This document shows positions 18,408-30,516 of a stretch of DNA of 64,000 nucleotides, piece by piece. The first letter of the stretch is position 1. Each line of letters opens with the position of its first letter. The notes under the pieces were generated by a model, which searched no databases, was not told where the DNA came from, and worked only from the letters and a program-made list of their open reading frames with translations. Made by a program: the position numbers and the translations under genes. The stretch spans positions 310,001 to 374,000 of the forward strand of contig NZ_AP022563.1 in assembly GCF_010726645.1 (NCBI RefSeq), in the 5' to 3' direction. The stretch comes from Mycolicibacterium duvalii (GTDB lineage Bacteria; Actinomycetota; Actinomycetes; Mycobacteriales; Mycobacteriaceae).

Positions 18408-19255
18408 GCCTCGCGCACCGGACGACCATGCGTCAGGTGATCGACGCCGCGACCGACGAGCTGACCGCCGCCGGCGTGGAGTCGGCGCGCATCGACGCCG
18501 AGCTGCTGGCCGAACACGTCGCCGGCATCCCCCGCGGCCGGCTCACGCTGACCACCCCCGACGCCGCCTTCATCCAGCGCTACCGAACGTTGACGGCTCA
18601 GCGCGCCCAGCGCATCCCGCTGCAACACCTCACCGGCACCGCCGCGTTCGGGCCGGTCACCGTCCACGTCGGACCCGGGGTCTTCATCCCGCGACCGGAA
18701 ACCGAGGCGCTGTTGGAGTGGGCGCTGACGCGACGTCTGCCTCCGGCCGCGGTGATCGTCGACCTGTGCACCGGGTCGGGCGCGCTCGCGCTGGCGCTGG
18801 CCGCCCACCACCCGCGGGCCAGGGTCATCGCCGTCGACGACTCGGAGCAGGCGCTGCACTATGCCCGGCGCAACATCGGAGACTCCGGCGTCGAACTCGT
18901 CTGCGCCGATGTCACCGACCCCGGAATGCTCAGCGACCTCGTCGCCGGAGTCGACCTGCTGGTGGCCAACCCGCCCTACATCCCGGCCGGTGCCCCGCTG
19001 ACTCCGGAGGTCGCGCAGCACGACCCCGACCACGCGTTGTTCGGCGGTGCCGACGGCATGGCGGTCATCGCTCCCATCGCCGCCGCTGCCGCCCGGCTGC
19101 TCCGCCCCGGCGGGTTCTGCGCCGTCGAGCATGACGACACCACGTCGGGGGAGACCGTCGAGACGTTCCGGCGTGCCGGGCCATTCCGTGACGTCACCGC
19201 ACGACACGACTGGACCGGCCGCCCCCGCTTCGTGACCGCGCTGCGCGGCGAGTGA
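18404..19255 (+). CDS. prmC: Release factor glutamine methyltransferase PrmC (HemK)
   Basis: 283 residues. Transfers a methyl group from S-adenosylmethionine to the Gln of the GGQ motif of release factors. The SAM-binding loop is [17 protein letters not shown] and the catalytic NPPY is in [15 protein letters not shown]. The GTG chosen overlaps the prfA stop (GTGA); an ATG eight codons later is the alternative. The overlap and the substrate being the neighbouring gene product support the assignment. It is followed 14 bases later by sua5. Confidence 0.95.
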   Translation: MSLAHRTTMRQVIDAATDELTAAGVESARIDAELLAEHVAGIPRGRLTLTTPDAAFIQRYRTLTAQRAQRIPLQHLTGTAAFGPVTVHVGPGVFIPRPETEALLEWALTRRLPPAAVIVDLCTGSGALALALAAHHPRARVIAVDDSEQALHYARRNIGDSGVELVCADVTDPGMLSDLVAGVDLLVANPPYIPAGAPLTPEVAQHDPDHALFGGADGMAVIAPIAAAAARLLRPGGFCAVEHDDTTSGETVETFRRAGPFRDVTARHDWTGRPRFVTALRGE

Positions 19256-19269
19256 GAGATTGGTGACCG

Positions 19270-19932
19270 ATGGCTGAGATGTTCGACTGCTCGGATCCGG
19301 CGCAACGCACGGCGGGAATCGCGTCGGCGGTCAACGCCCTCAAAGGCGGCCGCCTCGTGGTGATGCCGACCGACACCGTGTACGGCATCGGAGCCGACGC
19401 GTTCGACAGCGACGCCGTGGCCGCGCTCCTGGCCGCCAAAGGCCGCGGACGCAACATGCCGGTGCCGGTTCTCGTCGGCTCCTGGCACACCATCCAGGGC
19501 CTGGTCTACGCGGTGCCATCGACGGCCAAGGAGCTGATCCGCGCATTCTGGCCCGGGGCGTTGAGCCTTGTGGTGCACCAGGCCCCGTCGCTGCAGTGGG
19601 ACCTCGGCGACGCGCAGGGCACCGTGATGCTGCGGATGCCGCTGCACCCGGTGGCCATCGAGCTGTTGCGCGAAGTCGGTCCGATGGCGGTGTCGAGCGC
19701 CAACATCTCGGGCCATCCGGCGGCCGTCACGGCCGCCGAGGCCCGCGAGCAGCTGGGCGACCTCGTCGAGGTGTACCTCGACGGGGGGGCCGCGCAGGCG
19801 CAGGCGGCGTCGACCATCGTTGATCTGACCGGCGCGCAACCCCGCGTCCTGCGCGAAGGCCCGGTCACCGTCGACGCCATCGCCGGTGTGCTGCGCGTCG
19901 ACGCCGCGACCCTGCGTCCGCAGCCCGACTGA
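19270..19932 (+). CDS. Threonylcarbamoyl-AMP synthase (Sua5/YciO/YrdC family)
   Basis: 220 residues. Makes threonylcarbamoyl-AMP from threonine, bicarbonate and ATP for the t6A37 modification of tRNAs reading ANN codons. Motifs: MPTDTVYGIGADAF, the KxR pair in AAKGRGRNMPVPVLVG, and SxN in MAVSSANISGHPAAVTA. It is a short TsaC-like form without the extra Sua5 C-terminal domain. It sits in the translation block prfA-prmC-sua5 and corresponds to Rv1301 of M. tuberculosis. Confidence 0.93.
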   Translation: MAEMFDCSDPAQRTAGIASAVNALKGGRLVVMPTDTVYGIGADAFDSDAVAALLAAKGRGRNMPVPVLVGSWHTIQGLVYAVPSTAKELIRAFWPGALSLVVHQAPSLQWDLGDAQGTVMLRMPLHPVAIELLREVGPMAVSSANISGHPAAVTAAEAREQLGDLVEVYLDGGAAQAQAASTIVDLTGAQPRVLREGPVTVDAIAGVLRVDAATLRPQPD

Positions 19933-19944
19933 GCTGCACACCCG

Positions 19945-21162
19945 GTGGATTACGGTGCAGCGGTGATGTTCCCCAGCTCGATGTCGGAGAGTGTGCTGGC
20001 ATTGTCCGACCGCGGCGCCGGCGTCCCGCTGCGGGAGTTGGCGCTGGTCGGCCTGACCGCGGCCATCATCACCTATCTGGCCACCGGCTTGGTCCGCGTG
20101 CTGGCCATGCGCTGGGGTGCGGTGGCCTATCCGCGCGAACGCGACGTCCATCTGCAGCCGACGCCCCGCATGGGCGGGTTGGCGATGTACCTCGGAGTGG
20201 TGGCCGCGGTGTTGTTGGCCTCCCAGCTGCCCGCGCTGACACGTGGCTTCGTCTATTCGTCGGGGATGCCCGCGGTGGTGGTGGCCGGTGGGCTGATCAT
20301 GCTCGTGGGGCTGATCGACGACCGGTGGGGACTCGATGCGCTGACCAAGTTCGCGGGGCAGATCACCGCGGCCAGCGTGCTGGTGACCATGGGTGTCGCC
20401 TGGAGCGTGCTCTACATCCCCTTCGGGGGAGTGGGCACCATCGTGCTCGACCAGGTCGCGTCGATCCTGCTGACGCTTGCGCTGACGGTGGCCATCGTCA
20501 ACGCGATGAACTTCGTCGACGGTCTCGACGGCCTCGCGGCGGGGCTCGGACTGATCACCGCGCTGGCGATCTGCATCTTCTCGGTCGGCCTGTTGCGTGA
20601 CCACGGCGGCGACGTGCTCTTCTACCCGCCCGCGGTGATCTCGGTCGTCCTGGCGGGCGCCTGCCTGGGGTTCCTGCCGCACAACTTTCACAAGGCCAGG
20701 ATCTTCATGGGGGACTCGGGCTCGATGCTCATCGGCCTGATGCTGGCCGCCGCGTCGACCACTGCGGCCGGCCCGATCTCGCAATCCGCCTACGGCGTGC
20801 GCGATGTGTTCGCGTTGTTGTCGCCGTTCCTTCTGGTCGTCGCCGTCATGTGCGTGCCCGCACTGGACATGCTGCTGGCGATCATCCGGCGCACCCGCGC
20901 CGGCCGCAGCCCGTTCAGCCCGGACAAGATGCACCTGCACCACCGGCTGCTCGAGATCGGCCACTCCCACCGCCGCGTCGTGCTACTGGTCTACCTGTGG
21001 GTGGGCATCGTGGCACTGGGCGCCGCGAGCACCATTTTCTTCGATCCCCGGCAGACCGCGGCGGTGATGGGAGCGGCCATCGTCATCGCCCTCGTGGTGA
21101 CCCTGATCCCGTTGCTCGGTGGACGCGACGGCGCAGGCCGGGGCGTATACGACGAGAAGTAG
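19945..21162 (+). CDS. wecA: Undecaprenyl/decaprenyl-phosphate GlcNAc-1-phosphate transferase
   Basis: 405 residues, polytopic membrane enzyme that puts GlcNAc-1-phosphate on the polyprenyl carrier. In mycobacteria (Rfe/WecA, Rv1302) this starts the linker joining arabinogalactan to peptidoglycan. Motifs: PRMGGLAMY, LIDDRWGLDALTKF with the Mg2+-binding DD, NFVDGLDGLAAG, FMGDSGSMLIG, and MHLHHRLLEIGHSHRR. About 11 membrane segments are evident. The GTG start gives MDYGAAV, which parallels the known M. tuberculosis N-terminus; an ATG at 19966 is the alternative. An intrinsic terminator follows directly. Confidence 0.94.
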   Translation: MDYGAAVMFPSSMSESVLALSDRGAGVPLRELALVGLTAAIITYLATGLVRVLAMRWGAVAYPRERDVHLQPTPRMGGLAMYLGVVAAVLLASQLPALTRGFVYSSGMPAVVVAGGLIMLVGLIDDRWGLDALTKFAGQITAASVLVTMGVAWSVLYIPFGGVGTIVLDQVASILLTLALTVAIVNAMNFVDGLDGLAAGLGLITALAICIFSVGLLRDHGGDVLFYPPAVISVVLAGACLGFLPHNFHKARIFMGDSGSMLIGLMLAAASTTAAGPISQSAYGVRDVFALLSPFLLVVAVMCVPALDMLLAIIRRTRAGRSPFSPDKMHLHHRLLEIGHSHRRVVLLVYLWVGIVALGAASTIFFDPRQTAAVMGAAIVIALVVTLIPLLGGRDGAGRGVYDEK

Positions 21163-21165
21163 TAG

Positions 21166-21185
21166 GGCCGGGAATCCGGCCTTTT
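21166..21185 (+). terminator. Intrinsic terminator after wecA
   Basis: A perfect GGCCGG/CCGGCC stem with a GAAT loop is followed by TTTT, four bases after the wecA stop codon. This is a compact classical terminator that separates the rpmE-wecA unit from the ATP synthase operon. Confidence 0.75.
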
Positions 21186-21421
21186 CGGTGTGTTAGGGTT
21201 CAATAAGAGCCGACTGAAACCGCGCGGGTGTCCAGCCCCCGGGCAGCGGTTTCGCCGAGCCGGGAACGTTGACATTGACCGACAGTTCGAACGATCACAG
21301 GGAGCTTCCCCTTGGGTGAGTCCAGTGCGCTCATCGCCCTCCGATACGCTACGGGCGCCGCGCACCGAATCCTCGGGACGGCTCTCACAACCCCATACGA
21401 CCGCGGGATTGAGGTGATGCA
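21186..21421 (+). other. Leader region of the ATP synthase operon
   Basis: About 235 bases between the wecA terminator and atpI contain no convincing gene. A consensus -35 TTGACA lies at 21269-21274, but the best -10 for it (AACGAT, 15-base spacer) is poor. TACGCT at 21345-21350 is a good isolated -10. The main promoter of the atp operon must lie here because of the terminator upstream. Confidence 0.45.
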
Positions 21422-21868
21422 GTGACGACGCCAGCGCACGATGCGCCGTTGGTGTTGCCATCCATCGCTTTCCGGCCGGTCCGCCTGCTCGTGATCTGCC
21501 TGGTGCTGGCCGGCGTGGGCACGCTGGCCGCCGCTCTGCTCGGACACATCTGGGTCGGGGTGTTCTTCGGAATCGGCCTGGGCCTCGGTCTGATCAACGC
21601 GGTGCTGGTGCGTCGCTCGGTCACCAAGATCACCTCGAAGCCCAATCCGCTGAAGAGTTCGATGGCCATCAACTCGGCGGGCCGCCTGATGGCGTTGACG
21701 GTGATCGGCCTGGCCATCGCGTTCATCTTCCGCCCGCAGGGGCTCGGGGTGGTCTTCGGGATGGCCCTGTTCCAGATGTTGCTGGTGTTCTCGACCACCA
21801 TGCCTGTCGCACGCAAACTGCGGGCCGGTGCGGCCCACGGCCCTGAAGGAGACGCGAGCCAACCATGA
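21422..21868 (+). CDS. atpI: AtpI-like small membrane protein of the ATP synthase operon
   Basis: 148 residues with four hydrophobic helices (about residues 20-40, 46-65, 92-108, 112-130). The position in front of atpB and the fold match the Rv1303/AtpI family. AtpI of other bacteria helps assemble the c-ring or takes part in Mg2+ handling; the mycobacterial role is less clear. The start is a GTG preceded by GAGGTGATG. The stop overlaps the atpB start (ATGA). Confidence 0.85.
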   Translation: MTTPAHDAPLVLPSIAFRPVRLLVICLVLAGVGTLAAALLGHIWVGVFFGIGLGLGLINAVLVRRSVTKITSKPNPLKSSMAINSAGRLMALTVIGLAIAFIFRPQGLGVVFGMALFQMLLVFSTTMPVARKLRAGAAHGPEGDASQP

Positions 21869-22650
21869 CGGGAATCAATGTCGCCGACCCCGCGGGTTCC
21901 GTGACGGTCCTCGCCGCCGAGTCCGGCATTCATGTCGGCGTGCACAAAGAGGCCAACTGGTTCGGCCTCACGGTCAACACCGACACCCTGCTCTCGACAT
22001 CGATCGCCGCGGTCATCGTGTTGCTGCTCGCGTTCTATCTGCGCTCGAAGGTCACCGCGTCCGGCGTGCCCAGCGGCGTGCAGCTGTTCTGGGAAGCGAT
22101 CACCGTGCAGGTCCGCAACCAGGTGGAGAGCGCGATCGGCATGAAGATCGCGCCGTTCGTGCTTCCGCTGGCGGTGACGCTGTTCGTGTTCATCCTGGCG
22201 GCCAACTGGCTGTCGGTCTTCCCGTGGCAGTACTCCGATGAGACCGGTATCCACGAGGTCCTCAAACCGGCCGCATCCGACATCAACTTCGTCGTCGCGC
22301 TGGGTCTGTTCGTGTTCATCTGCTACCACGCGGCCGGCTTCTGGCGCCGCGGGCTGGTCGGCCACCCGCTGCGCCTGGTCAAGGGCCACGTCGCGTTCCT
22401 GGCGCCGATCAACGTCGTCGAAGAGATCGCCAAGCCGATCTCGCTGTCTCTCCGACTTTTCGGCAACGTGTTCGCCGGCGGCATCATGGTCACGATCATC
22501 GCGCTGTTCCCCGCGTACGTGATGTGGGCGCCGAACGCGCTGTGGAAGTCGTTCGAGTTGTTCATCGGCGCCATCCAGGCCTTCATCTTCGCGCTGCTGA
22601 CGATCCTGTACTTCGGGCAGTCGATGGAGCTCGAAGACGAACACCATTGA
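21865..22650 (+). CDS. atpB: ATP synthase subunit a
   Basis: 261 residues, the membrane subunit with the two proton half-channels. Six hydrophobic helices. The essential Arg lies in [17 protein letters not shown] (about residue 200), where RLFGN is invariant; [21 protein letters not shown] is the last helix. GAAGGAGACG is the ribosome binding site. The N-terminus starts [12 protein letters not shown] and is probably outside. It overlaps atpI by four bases. A 101-base gap with a hairpin separates it from atpE, whereas the other atp genes are packed tightly. Confidence 0.97.
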   Translation: MTGINVADPAGSVTVLAAESGIHVGVHKEANWFGLTVNTDTLLSTSIAAVIVLLLAFYLRSKVTASGVPSGVQLFWEAITVQVRNQVESAIGMKIAPFVLPLAVTLFVFILAANWLSVFPWQYSDETGIHEVLKPAASDINFVVALGLFVFICYHAAGFWRRGLVGHPLRLVKGHVAFLAPINVVEEIAKPISLSLRLFGNVFAGGIMVTIIALFPAYVMWAPNALWKSFELFIGAIQAFIFALLTILYFGQSMELEDEHH

Positions 22651-22691
22651 TCTCTCGCGAAAAGACTTCTCGCAAAAGCCTGTTCAACTGA

Positions 22692-22997
<306 letters not shown>

Positions 22998-23012
22998 TCG
23001 GACTGGAGAGTC

Positions 23013-23531
23013 ATGGGTGACCTGAGCATCACTGTCCTCGCCGCAGAGGAAGGCGGGCAGAGCAACTTCCTGCTGCCCAACGGCACGTTCATCTTCGTGC
23101 TGCTGATCTTCCTGATCGTGCTGGGTGTCATCGCCAAGTTCGTGGTGCCGCCGGTCAGCGCGGTGCTGCACGAACGTGAAGCCATGGTCACCAAGACGGA
23201 CCAGGACAACCGCAAGTCGGCCGAACTGTCCGCCGCCGCGCAGGACGATTCGGCGAAGGTGATGGGCGAGGCACGTCGGGAGGCCTCGTCCATTCGGGAC
23301 CAGGCCCGCACCGAAGGCCGGGAAATCCTCGAGGACATGCGGTCGCGTGCCAACGAGGAGGTCACCTCCGCGGTGCAGAAGACCAACGAGGAGCTGTCCC
23401 GGCAGGGTCGGCAGACCGCTGACGAGCTGCGGTCGTCGATCGAGACGCTGTCGGAGACACTGGCCGGTCGCGTCCTCGGAACCGACGTCGCCAGCTCCCG
23501 CACCGCTGCGACCACGAGCCAGGGACGGTAG
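23013..23531 (+). CDS. atpF: ATP synthase subunit b
   Basis: 172 residues. One N-terminal membrane helix ([29 protein letters not shown], about residues 22-50) followed by a long charged helix ([27 protein letters not shown] and on) that forms half of the peripheral stalk. GACTGGAGAG lies before the ATG. It is two bases from atpH, whose N-terminus is a second b-like chain, so the stalk is a b/b' heterodimer as in other mycobacteria. Confidence 0.96.
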   Translation: MGDLSITVLAAEEGGQSNFLLPNGTFIFVLLIFLIVLGVIAKFVVPPVSAVLHEREAMVTKTDQDNRKSAELSAAAQDDSAKVMGEARREASSIRDQARTEGREILEDMRSRANEEVTSAVQKTNEELSRQGRQTADELRSSIETLSETLAGRVLGTDVASSRTAATTSQGR

Positions 23532-23533
23532 GC

Positions 23534-24865
23534 ATGTCGACATTCATCGGTCAGCTCATCGGGTTCGCGGTCATCGTGTTCCTGGTGGTGCGCTTCGTGG
23601 TGCCGCCGGTGCGGAACATGATGCGCCTGCAGCAGGACACCGTCCGGCAGCAACTCGAAGCCAGTTCGGCGGCGGCCGAGAAGGTGGCACGAGCCGACGA
23701 AGAGCATGCCAAGGCCGTCGCCGCGGCCAAGGAGGAGGCGGCTCGCGTCGTCGAGGAAGCTCGCGCCGACGCCGAGAAGATCGCAGAGCAGATGCGCGAG
23801 CAGGCCGACGCCGACGTCGAGCGCATCAAGGTGCAGGGCGAGGCGCAGAGGGAACTGCTGCGTCAGCAGCTGATCCGCGAGCTCCGGCAGGAGCTGGGCA
23901 CCGAGTCCGTGCACCGGGCCCGGGAACTGGTTCGCGAGCACGTCTCCGACGACGGCAACCGGTCGGCCACCGTCGACCGCTTCCTGGACGAACTCGACGC
24001 GATGGCGCCGTCCGAGGCCAACGTCGGTGACAGCGTCGGCGCCAGGATGCGGGCCACCAGCCGCGAAGCACTCGAGGTCGTGGTGTCCCGGTTCGACGAG
24101 CACACCGCTCAGACCTCCGCTGAGGAGCTGACCACGCTCGCCGACGACCTGGTCTCGGTGGCCAAGCTGCTCGGTTCCCAGCCGGTGCTGAGCAAGCACC
24201 TCGGTGAACCGACCGACGGCGGAGACGCCAAGAGCGGTCTCGCCGAGCGGCTGTTGTCGGGGAAGATCTCGGACACCGCGCTGGCATTGGTCAAGACAGC
24301 GGTCGAGCAGCGCTGGTCGGACGAGGCCGACCTGATCTTCGCGATCCGCTATATGGCCAGGCTTTCGCTGCTGGTGCGTGCCGAGCGCAACGACGAGTCC
24401 GACGAGGTGGAAGAACAGCTCTTCCGCTTCAGCCGGATCCTCGACGGTGAGTCGCAGCTGAGCGCGCTGCTCAGCGACTACACCACACCGCTGGACGGCC
24501 GAATCGGCTTGTTGGACAAGCTGCTCGAGAACAAGGCCAACAACACCACCCGGGCGCTGCTGGCCCAGACGGTCTCGTTGCTGCACGGCGAGCGGGCCGA
24601 CGAAGCGGTGCGGGAACTCGCCGAGCTTGCGGTCTCGCGCCGCGGCGAGGTGGTCGCCCACGTCAGCGCCGCCGCCGAACTCAGCGACGATCAGCGCACC
24701 CGGCTGACCGAAGTGCTCAGCCGTATCTACAGCCACCCGGTGTCAGTGCAGCTGCACATCGATCCGTCCATGCTGGGCGGCCTGACAGTTGCCGTCGGCG
24801 ACGAGGTCATCGAAGGCTCGCTGTCCTCACGACTGGCGGCCGCCGAGACCCGGCTGCCCGACTGA
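23534..24865 (+). CDS. atpH: ATP synthase b'-delta fusion subunit
   Basis: 443 residues. Residues 1-30 are a membrane helix ([29 protein letters not shown]), residues about 30-165 a coiled coil ([37 protein letters not shown]), and the C-terminal part is the delta subunit, ending [28 protein letters not shown]. This fusion is characteristic of mycobacterial ATP synthase; it ties the peripheral stalk to the top of F1. GGACGGTAGGC is a modest ribosome binding site, so coupling with atpF is likely. Confidence 0.96.
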   Translation: MSTFIGQLIGFAVIVFLVVRFVVPPVRNMMRLQQDTVRQQLEASSAAAEKVARADEEHAKAVAAAKEEAARVVEEARADAEKIAEQMREQADADVERIKVQGEAQRELLRQQLIRELRQELGTESVHRARELVREHVSDDGNRSATVDRFLDELDAMAPSEANVGDSVGARMRATSREALEVVVSRFDEHTAQTSAEELTTLADDLVSVAKLLGSQPVLSKHLGEPTDGGDAKSGLAERLLSGKISDTALALVKTAVEQRWSDEADLIFAIRYMARLSLLVRAERNDESDEVEEQLFRFSRILDGESQLSALLSDYTTPLDGRIGLLDKLLENKANNTTRALLAQTVSLLHGERADEAVRELAELAVSRRGEVVAHVSAAAELSDDQRTRLTEVLSRIYSHPVSVQLHIDPSMLGGLTVAVGDEVIEGSLSSRLAAAETRLPD

Positions 24866-24914
24866 CCGAACCCAAGACCCCTTTAGAACACCAAAAGGCA
24901 GGAAGCGAAAAGCC

Positions 24915-26558
24915 ATGGCAGAGTTGACTATCTCGGCTGCTGACATCCAGGGCGCGATCGAGGACTACGTCTCCTCCTTCAGCGCGGATTCCGATCGTGA
25001 AGAGGTCGGCACCGTCGTCGACGCCGGTGACGGCATCGCCCACGTCGAGGGTCTGCCCTCGGTGATGACCCAGGAGCTGCTCGAGTTCTCCGGTGGCGTC
25101 CTCGGTGTCGCCATGAACCTCGACGAGCACAGCGTCGGCGCCGTGATCCTGGGCGACTTCGAGAAGATCGAAGAGGGCCAGCAGGTCAAACGCACCGGTG
25201 AGGTCCTCTCGGTACCCGTCGGTGACGCGTTCCTCGGCCGCGTCGTCAACCCGCTCGGCCAGCCGATCGACGGCCAAGGGGACATCGAGTCCGACACCCG
25301 TCGCGCCCTCGAGCTTCAGGCCCCGTCGGTGGTGCAGCGCCAGGGTGTGTCCGAGCCGCTGCAGACGGGCATCAAGGCCATCGACAGCCAGACCCCGATC
25401 GGCCGCGGGCAGCGACAGCTGATCATCGGCGACCGCAAGACCGGCAAGACCGCGGTCTGTGTCGACACCATCCTCAACCAGCGCAAAGCGTGGGAGACCG
25501 GCGACCCGAAGCAGCAGGTGCGCTGCGTGTACGTCGCCGTCGGCCAGAAGGGCACCACGATCGCCTCGGTCAAGCGTGCTCTCGAAGAGGGCGGCGCCAT
25601 GGAGTACACCACCATCGTCGCCGCTCCTGCGTCCGACGCCGCCGGCTTCAAGTGGCTGGCGCCCTACACGGGTTCGGCCATCGGACAGCACTGGATGTAC
25701 GACGGCAAGCACGTGCTGATCGTCTTCGACGACCTGACCAAGCAGGCCGAGGCCTACCGCGCGATCTCGCTGCTGCTGCGTCGGCCGCCGGGCCGCGAGG
25801 CGTACCCCGGTGACGTCTTCTACCTGCACTCCCGTCTGCTGGAGCGCTGCGCGAAGCTCTCCGATGAGCTCGGTGGCGGCTCGATGACCGGTCTGCCGAT
25901 CATCGAGACCAAGGCCAACGACATCTCGGCGTACATCCCGACCAACGTCATCTCCATCACCGACGGTCAGTGCTTCCTGGAGTCCGACCTGTTCAACCAG
26001 GGTGTGCGGCCGGCCATCAACGTCGGTGTGTCGGTGTCGCGCGTCGGTGGCGCGGCGCAGATCAAGGCGATGAAGGAGGTTGCCGGTTCACTGCGTCTGG
26101 AGCTGTCGCAGTACCGCGAGCTGGAGTCCTTCGCCGCGTTCGCCTCTGACCTCGACGCCGCCTCGAAAGCGCAGCTGGACCGCGGCGCCCGCCTGGTCGA
26201 ATTGCTCAAGCAGCCGGCGTACACGCCGTACGCGGTGGAGGATCAGGTCGTCGCGATCTTCCTCGGCACCGGTGGCCACCTGGACTCGGTTCCGGTCGAG
26301 GACGTCGCGCGCTTCGAGCAGGAACTGCTCGAGCACGTCAAGGGCTCGCACGGGCAGATTCTCGATGACATCCGGGAGAGCAAGAAGTTCTCCGAGGAGA
26401 ACGAGGAGAAGCTGGTGAAGGTCATCAACGACTTCAAGAAGGGCTTCTCGGCCTCGGACGGCAGCTCGGTGGCGGTCGATGCCCAGGCCGAGGCGATGGA
26501 CGAAGAGGACGTCGAGAAGGAGTCCGTCAAGGTCCGCAAGCCGGCCCCCAAGAAGTAG
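24915..26558 (+). CDS. atpA: ATP synthase subunit alpha
   Basis: 547 residues from the ATG after AGGAAGCG; an in-frame opening further upstream lies inside atpH and is not used. Walker A is [10 protein letters not shown] (about residue 170) and the alpha signature [14 protein letters not shown] is present. Beyond about residue 512 runs a charged extension ([35 protein letters not shown]), the mycobacterial alpha C-terminal domain known to hook onto gamma and block ATP hydrolysis. This fits an enzyme kept for ATP synthesis only. Confidence 0.98.
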   Translation: MAELTISAADIQGAIEDYVSSFSADSDREEVGTVVDAGDGIAHVEGLPSVMTQELLEFSGGVLGVAMNLDEHSVGAVILGDFEKIEEGQQVKRTGEVLSVPVGDAFLGRVVNPLGQPIDGQGDIESDTRRALELQAPSVVQRQGVSEPLQTGIKAIDSQTPIGRGQRQLIIGDRKTGKTAVCVDTILNQRKAWETGDPKQQVRCVYVAVGQKGTTIASVKRALEEGGAMEYTTIVAAPASDAAGFKWLAPYTGSAIGQHWMYDGKHVLIVFDDLTKQAEAYRAISLLLRRPPGREAYPGDVFYLHSRLLERCAKLSDELGGGSMTGLPIIETKANDISAYIPTNVISITDGQCFLESDLFNQGVRPAINVGVSVSRVGGAAQIKAMKEVAGSLRLELSQYRELESFAAFASDLDAASKAQLDRGARLVELLKQPAYTPYAVEDQVVAIFLGTGGHLDSVPVEDVARFEQELLEHVKGSHGQILDDIRESKKFSEENEEKLVKVINDFKKGFSASDGSSVAVDAQAEAMDEEDVEKESVKVRKPAPKK

Positions 26559-26583
26559 GCACCGAGACGGTCTGGAGAGCTAG

Positions 26584-27513
26584 ATGGCTGCAACACTGCG
26601 CGAGCTACGCGGGCGCATCCGTTCCGCTGGGTCGATCAAGAAGATCACCAAGGCCCAGGAGATGATCGCCACCTCGCGGATCGCCAAGGCGCAGGCCCGA
26701 GTCGAGGCGGCTCGGCCGTACAGCACCGAGATCACCAACATGCTCACCGAGCTCGCCAGCGCGAGCGCGTTGGATCACCCGCTGCTCGTGCAACGGGAGA
26801 ATCCGCGACGGGCCGCGGTGCTGGTGGTGTCCTCCGATCGTGGTCTCTGCGGCGCCTACAACGCCAACGTGCTGCGGCAGTCCGAAGAGCTCTTCTCGCT
26901 GCTGCGGGAAGAGGGCAAGGAGCCCGTCCTCTACGTCATCGGCCGTAAAGCGCTGGGCTACTTCAACTTCCGGCAGCGCGACGTCGTCGAGTCGTGGACC
27001 GGCTTCTCCGAGCGGCCCACCTACGAGCACGCTCGCGAGATCGCCGATACCCTGGTCACGACGTTCATGGCGGGCGTCGACGACGAGGATGACGACGCTG
27101 GTGCGGACGGTGTCCTGGGTGTCGACGAACTGCACATCGTCTTCACCGAGTTCCGCTCGATGCTCTCCCAGACGGTCGCCGCCCGGCGCATCGCCCCGAT
27201 GGAAGTCGAGTACGTCGAAGACGAAGCGCCGAGCGAGGGCCCGCAGACGCTCTTCTCGTTCGAGCCGGACGCCGAGACCTTGTTCGACGAGCTGCTGCCG
27301 CGCTATGTGGCCACGCGCGTCTACGCGGCGCTGCTCGAGGCCGCCGCATCGGAGTCGGCGTCGCGGCGCCGGGCCATGAAGTCGGCCACCGACAACGCAG
27401 ACGATCTGATCAAGTCCCTGACCCTGGCGGCCAACCGCGAACGTCAGGCGCAGATCACCCAGGAAATCAGCGAGATCGTCGGCGGCGCCAACGCGCTGGC
27501 CGACGCCAAGTGA
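26584..27513 (+). CDS. atpG: ATP synthase subunit gamma
   Basis: 309 residues, the rotor shaft. N-terminal [29 protein letters not shown] and the C-terminal coil [47 protein letters not shown] are typical. Residues about 166-179 ([14 protein letters not shown]) form an acidic loop absent from E. coli gamma; a loop at this place is known in mycobacteria and limits ATP hydrolysis. GGTCTGGAGAGC precedes the ATG. 25 bases follow atpA. Confidence 0.97.
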   Translation: MAATLRELRGRIRSAGSIKKITKAQEMIATSRIAKAQARVEAARPYSTEITNMLTELASASALDHPLLVQRENPRRAAVLVVSSDRGLCGAYNANVLRQSEELFSLLREEGKEPVLYVIGRKALGYFNFRQRDVVESWTGFSERPTYEHAREIADTLVTTFMAGVDDEDDDAGADGVLGVDELHIVFTEFRSMLSQTVAARRIAPMEVEYVEDEAPSEGPQTLFSFEPDAETLFDELLPRYVATRVYAALLEAAASESASRRRAMKSATDNADDLIKSLTLAANRERQAQITQEISEIVGGANALADAK

Positions 27514-28986
<1,473 letters not shown>

Positions 28987-29019
28987 TCGACGGGGTCGAA
29001 CTGAAGAAGGTGGTGTGAC

Positions 29020-29385
29020 ATGGCGGAAATGAAGGTCGAGATCGTCGCCGTGGAGCGCGAACTGTGGAAAGGCGATGCCACGTTCGTGTTCACCCGCACC
29101 ACTGCCGGTGAGATCGGAATCCTGCCCCGGCATATCCCGCTGGTGGCGCAACTGGTCGACGACGCCATGGTGCGCGTGGAGCGTGAAGGCCAAGACGACC
29201 TGCGGATCGCGGTCGACGGCGGGTTCCTGTCGGTGACCGAGGAAGCCGTACGCATCCTCGTCGAGAACGCCGAGCTGGAGTCGGAGATCAATGCCGACGA
29301 GGCCAAGCAGGACTCTGAATCCGACGATGAGCGGACCGCGGCGTGGGGGCGTGCGCGGCTGCGCGCCCTCGGTCAACTGGACTGA
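29020..29385 (+). CDS. atpC: ATP synthase subunit epsilon
   Basis: 121 residues. The N-terminal beta sandwich ([42 protein letters not shown]) is complete, followed by a short helical C-terminus ([13 protein letters not shown]). It couples gamma rotation to the c-ring. GAAGGTGGTG lies before the ATG. It closes the ATP synthase operon proper; the DUF2550 gene starts six bases later and is probably cotranscribed. Confidence 0.96.
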   Translation: MAEMKVEIVAVERELWKGDATFVFTRTTAGEIGILPRHIPLVAQLVDDAMVRVEREGQDDLRIAVDGGFLSVTEEAVRILVENAELESEINADEAKQDSESDDERTAAWGRARLRALGQLD

Positions 29386-29391
29386 CCGTCG

Positions 29392-29838
29392 ATGAGCGCG
29401 TCCATGCAGTTCATGGTCGCGCTCGTCGCCGTGCTGGCCATCGTGGTCGCGGTCCTGGGCTACCGGCTGTGGAAACTGCGCCAGGTTGGTGGCACCGCCG
29501 CGATCCTGCGCGACTATCCCGCCGTGGGCGGGCAGGGCTGGCGGCACGGCGTGATGCGCTACCGCGGTGGCGAAGCCGGTTTCTATCGGTTGTCGAGTAT
29601 GCGGTGGTGGCCGGACCGGACGCTGAGCCGCCGCGGCCTGGAGATCGTGTCGCGGCGCTCACCCCGGGGCGACGAATTCGACATCATGACCGAGCAGATC
29701 GTGATCCTGGAACTTCGCGACATCGGCCCGGAACGCGGCAGAGGCTACGAGATTGCGCTCGACCGCGGCGCCCTGACCGCGTTCACGTCCTGGCTGGAGT
29801 CGCGGCCATCGCCGCGGGCCCGGCGGCGGAGCTATTGA
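29392..29838 (+). CDS. DUF2550 membrane-anchored protein (Rv1312-like)
   Basis: 148 residues. One N-terminal membrane helix (FMVALVAVLAIVVAVLGYRLWKL) anchors a basic cytosolic domain (GVMRYRGGEAGFYRLSSMRWWPDRTLSRRGLEIVSRRSP). The sequence and place directly after atpC match the actinobacterial DUF2550 family (Rv1312). A link to ATP synthase is suggested only by constant gene order. An ATG four codons later is an alternative start. The tail ends tail-to-tail with the adenosyltransferase gene. Confidence 0.85.
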   Translation: MSASMQFMVALVAVLAIVVAVLGYRLWKLRQVGGTAAILRDYPAVGGQGWRHGVMRYRGGEAGFYRLSSMRWWPDRTLSRRGLEIVSRRSPRGDEFDIMTEQIVILELRDIGPERGRGYEIALDRGALTAFTSWLESRPSPRARRRSY

Positions 29839-29859
29839 GCCGCGGGCCCGGCGTCGTAG

Positions 29860-30435
29860 TTACTGAGCCCCGCCGCCCGGCTGCCACAGCACGTCACCGT
29901 CGGGGTTGGCGACGCGCGACAAGATGAACAGCAGGTCCGAGAGACGATTCAGATACTTCGCGGGCAGCACGCTGATCGAATCGCCGTGAAGTTCCACCGC
30001 GTGCCACGCCGACCGCTCCGCGCGGCGGGCCACCGTGCGGGCCACATGTAGCAGCGCCGACAGGGCGGTCCCGCCGGGCAGCACGAAGGAGTTCAGCGCC
30101 GGCAGAGGCTCGTTGAACTCGTCGCACCACTTCTCGAGGCGGTCGATATAGCTCTGCTGGATGCGCAGCGGCGGGTACTCGGGGTTCTCGACGACCGGCG
30201 TCGACAGGTCGGCGCCCGCGTCGAACAGGTCGTTCTGGATCTGGCGGAGCACGCCGCCAAGGCGTTCGTCGGGGTGGCCGAGAGCCACCGCGACACCGAT
30301 CGCCGCGTTGGCTTCATCACAGTCCGCGTAGGCCGCCAAGCGCGCGTCGTTCTTCGAAACGCGGCTGAAGTCGCTGAGCCCCGTCGTTCCATCGTCGCCG
30401 GTCCGGGTATATATCCGCGTCAGGTGCACCGCCAT
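29860..30435 (-). CDS. Cob(I)alamin adenosyltransferase, PduO type
   Basis: 191 residues. Transfers the adenosyl group of ATP to cob(I)alamin, making coenzyme B12 for enzymes such as methylmalonyl-CoA mutase; an epimerase of that pathway lies at about 56 kb. Motifs: the N-terminal ATP loop [52 protein letters not shown], and [11 protein letters not shown] near the end. The ATG is taken at [13 protein letters not shown], since upstream residues lie in the murA promoter. It is divergent from murA (Rv1314c equivalent). Confidence 0.94.
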   Translation of the reverse strand: MAVHLTRIYTRTGDDGTTGLSDFSRVSKNDARLAAYADCDEANAAIGVAVALGHPDERLGGVLRQIQNDLFDAGADLSTPVVENPEYPPLRIQQSYIDRLEKWCDEFNEPLPALNSFVLPGGTALSALLHVARTVARRAERSAWHAVELHGDSISVLPAKYLNRLSDLLFILSRVANPDGDVLWQPGGGAQ

Positions 30436-30480
30436 GGTCAAACCGTACGGGACGGCGGTGCAGCGGTGCGGCTCGGGAGA

Positions 30481-30509
30481 CTGACATGGGCTGATGCGCT
30501 GTTTACACT
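30481..30509 (+). promoter_or_regulatory. Strong murA promoter giving a leaderless mRNA
   Basis: CTGACA (30481-30486), a 17-base spacer and TACACT (30504-30509) form a near-consensus SigA promoter. Seven bases later comes the murA GTG, so the transcript should start at the start codon. No Shine-Dalgarno is possible. Confidence 0.75.
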
Positions 30510-30516
30510 GACCGAC

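Noticed and set aside
21190..21417. 75-codon open frame before atpI
   Set aside because: Composition is not protein-like, no ribosome binding site, and it ends in the atpI start region; more likely operon leader.
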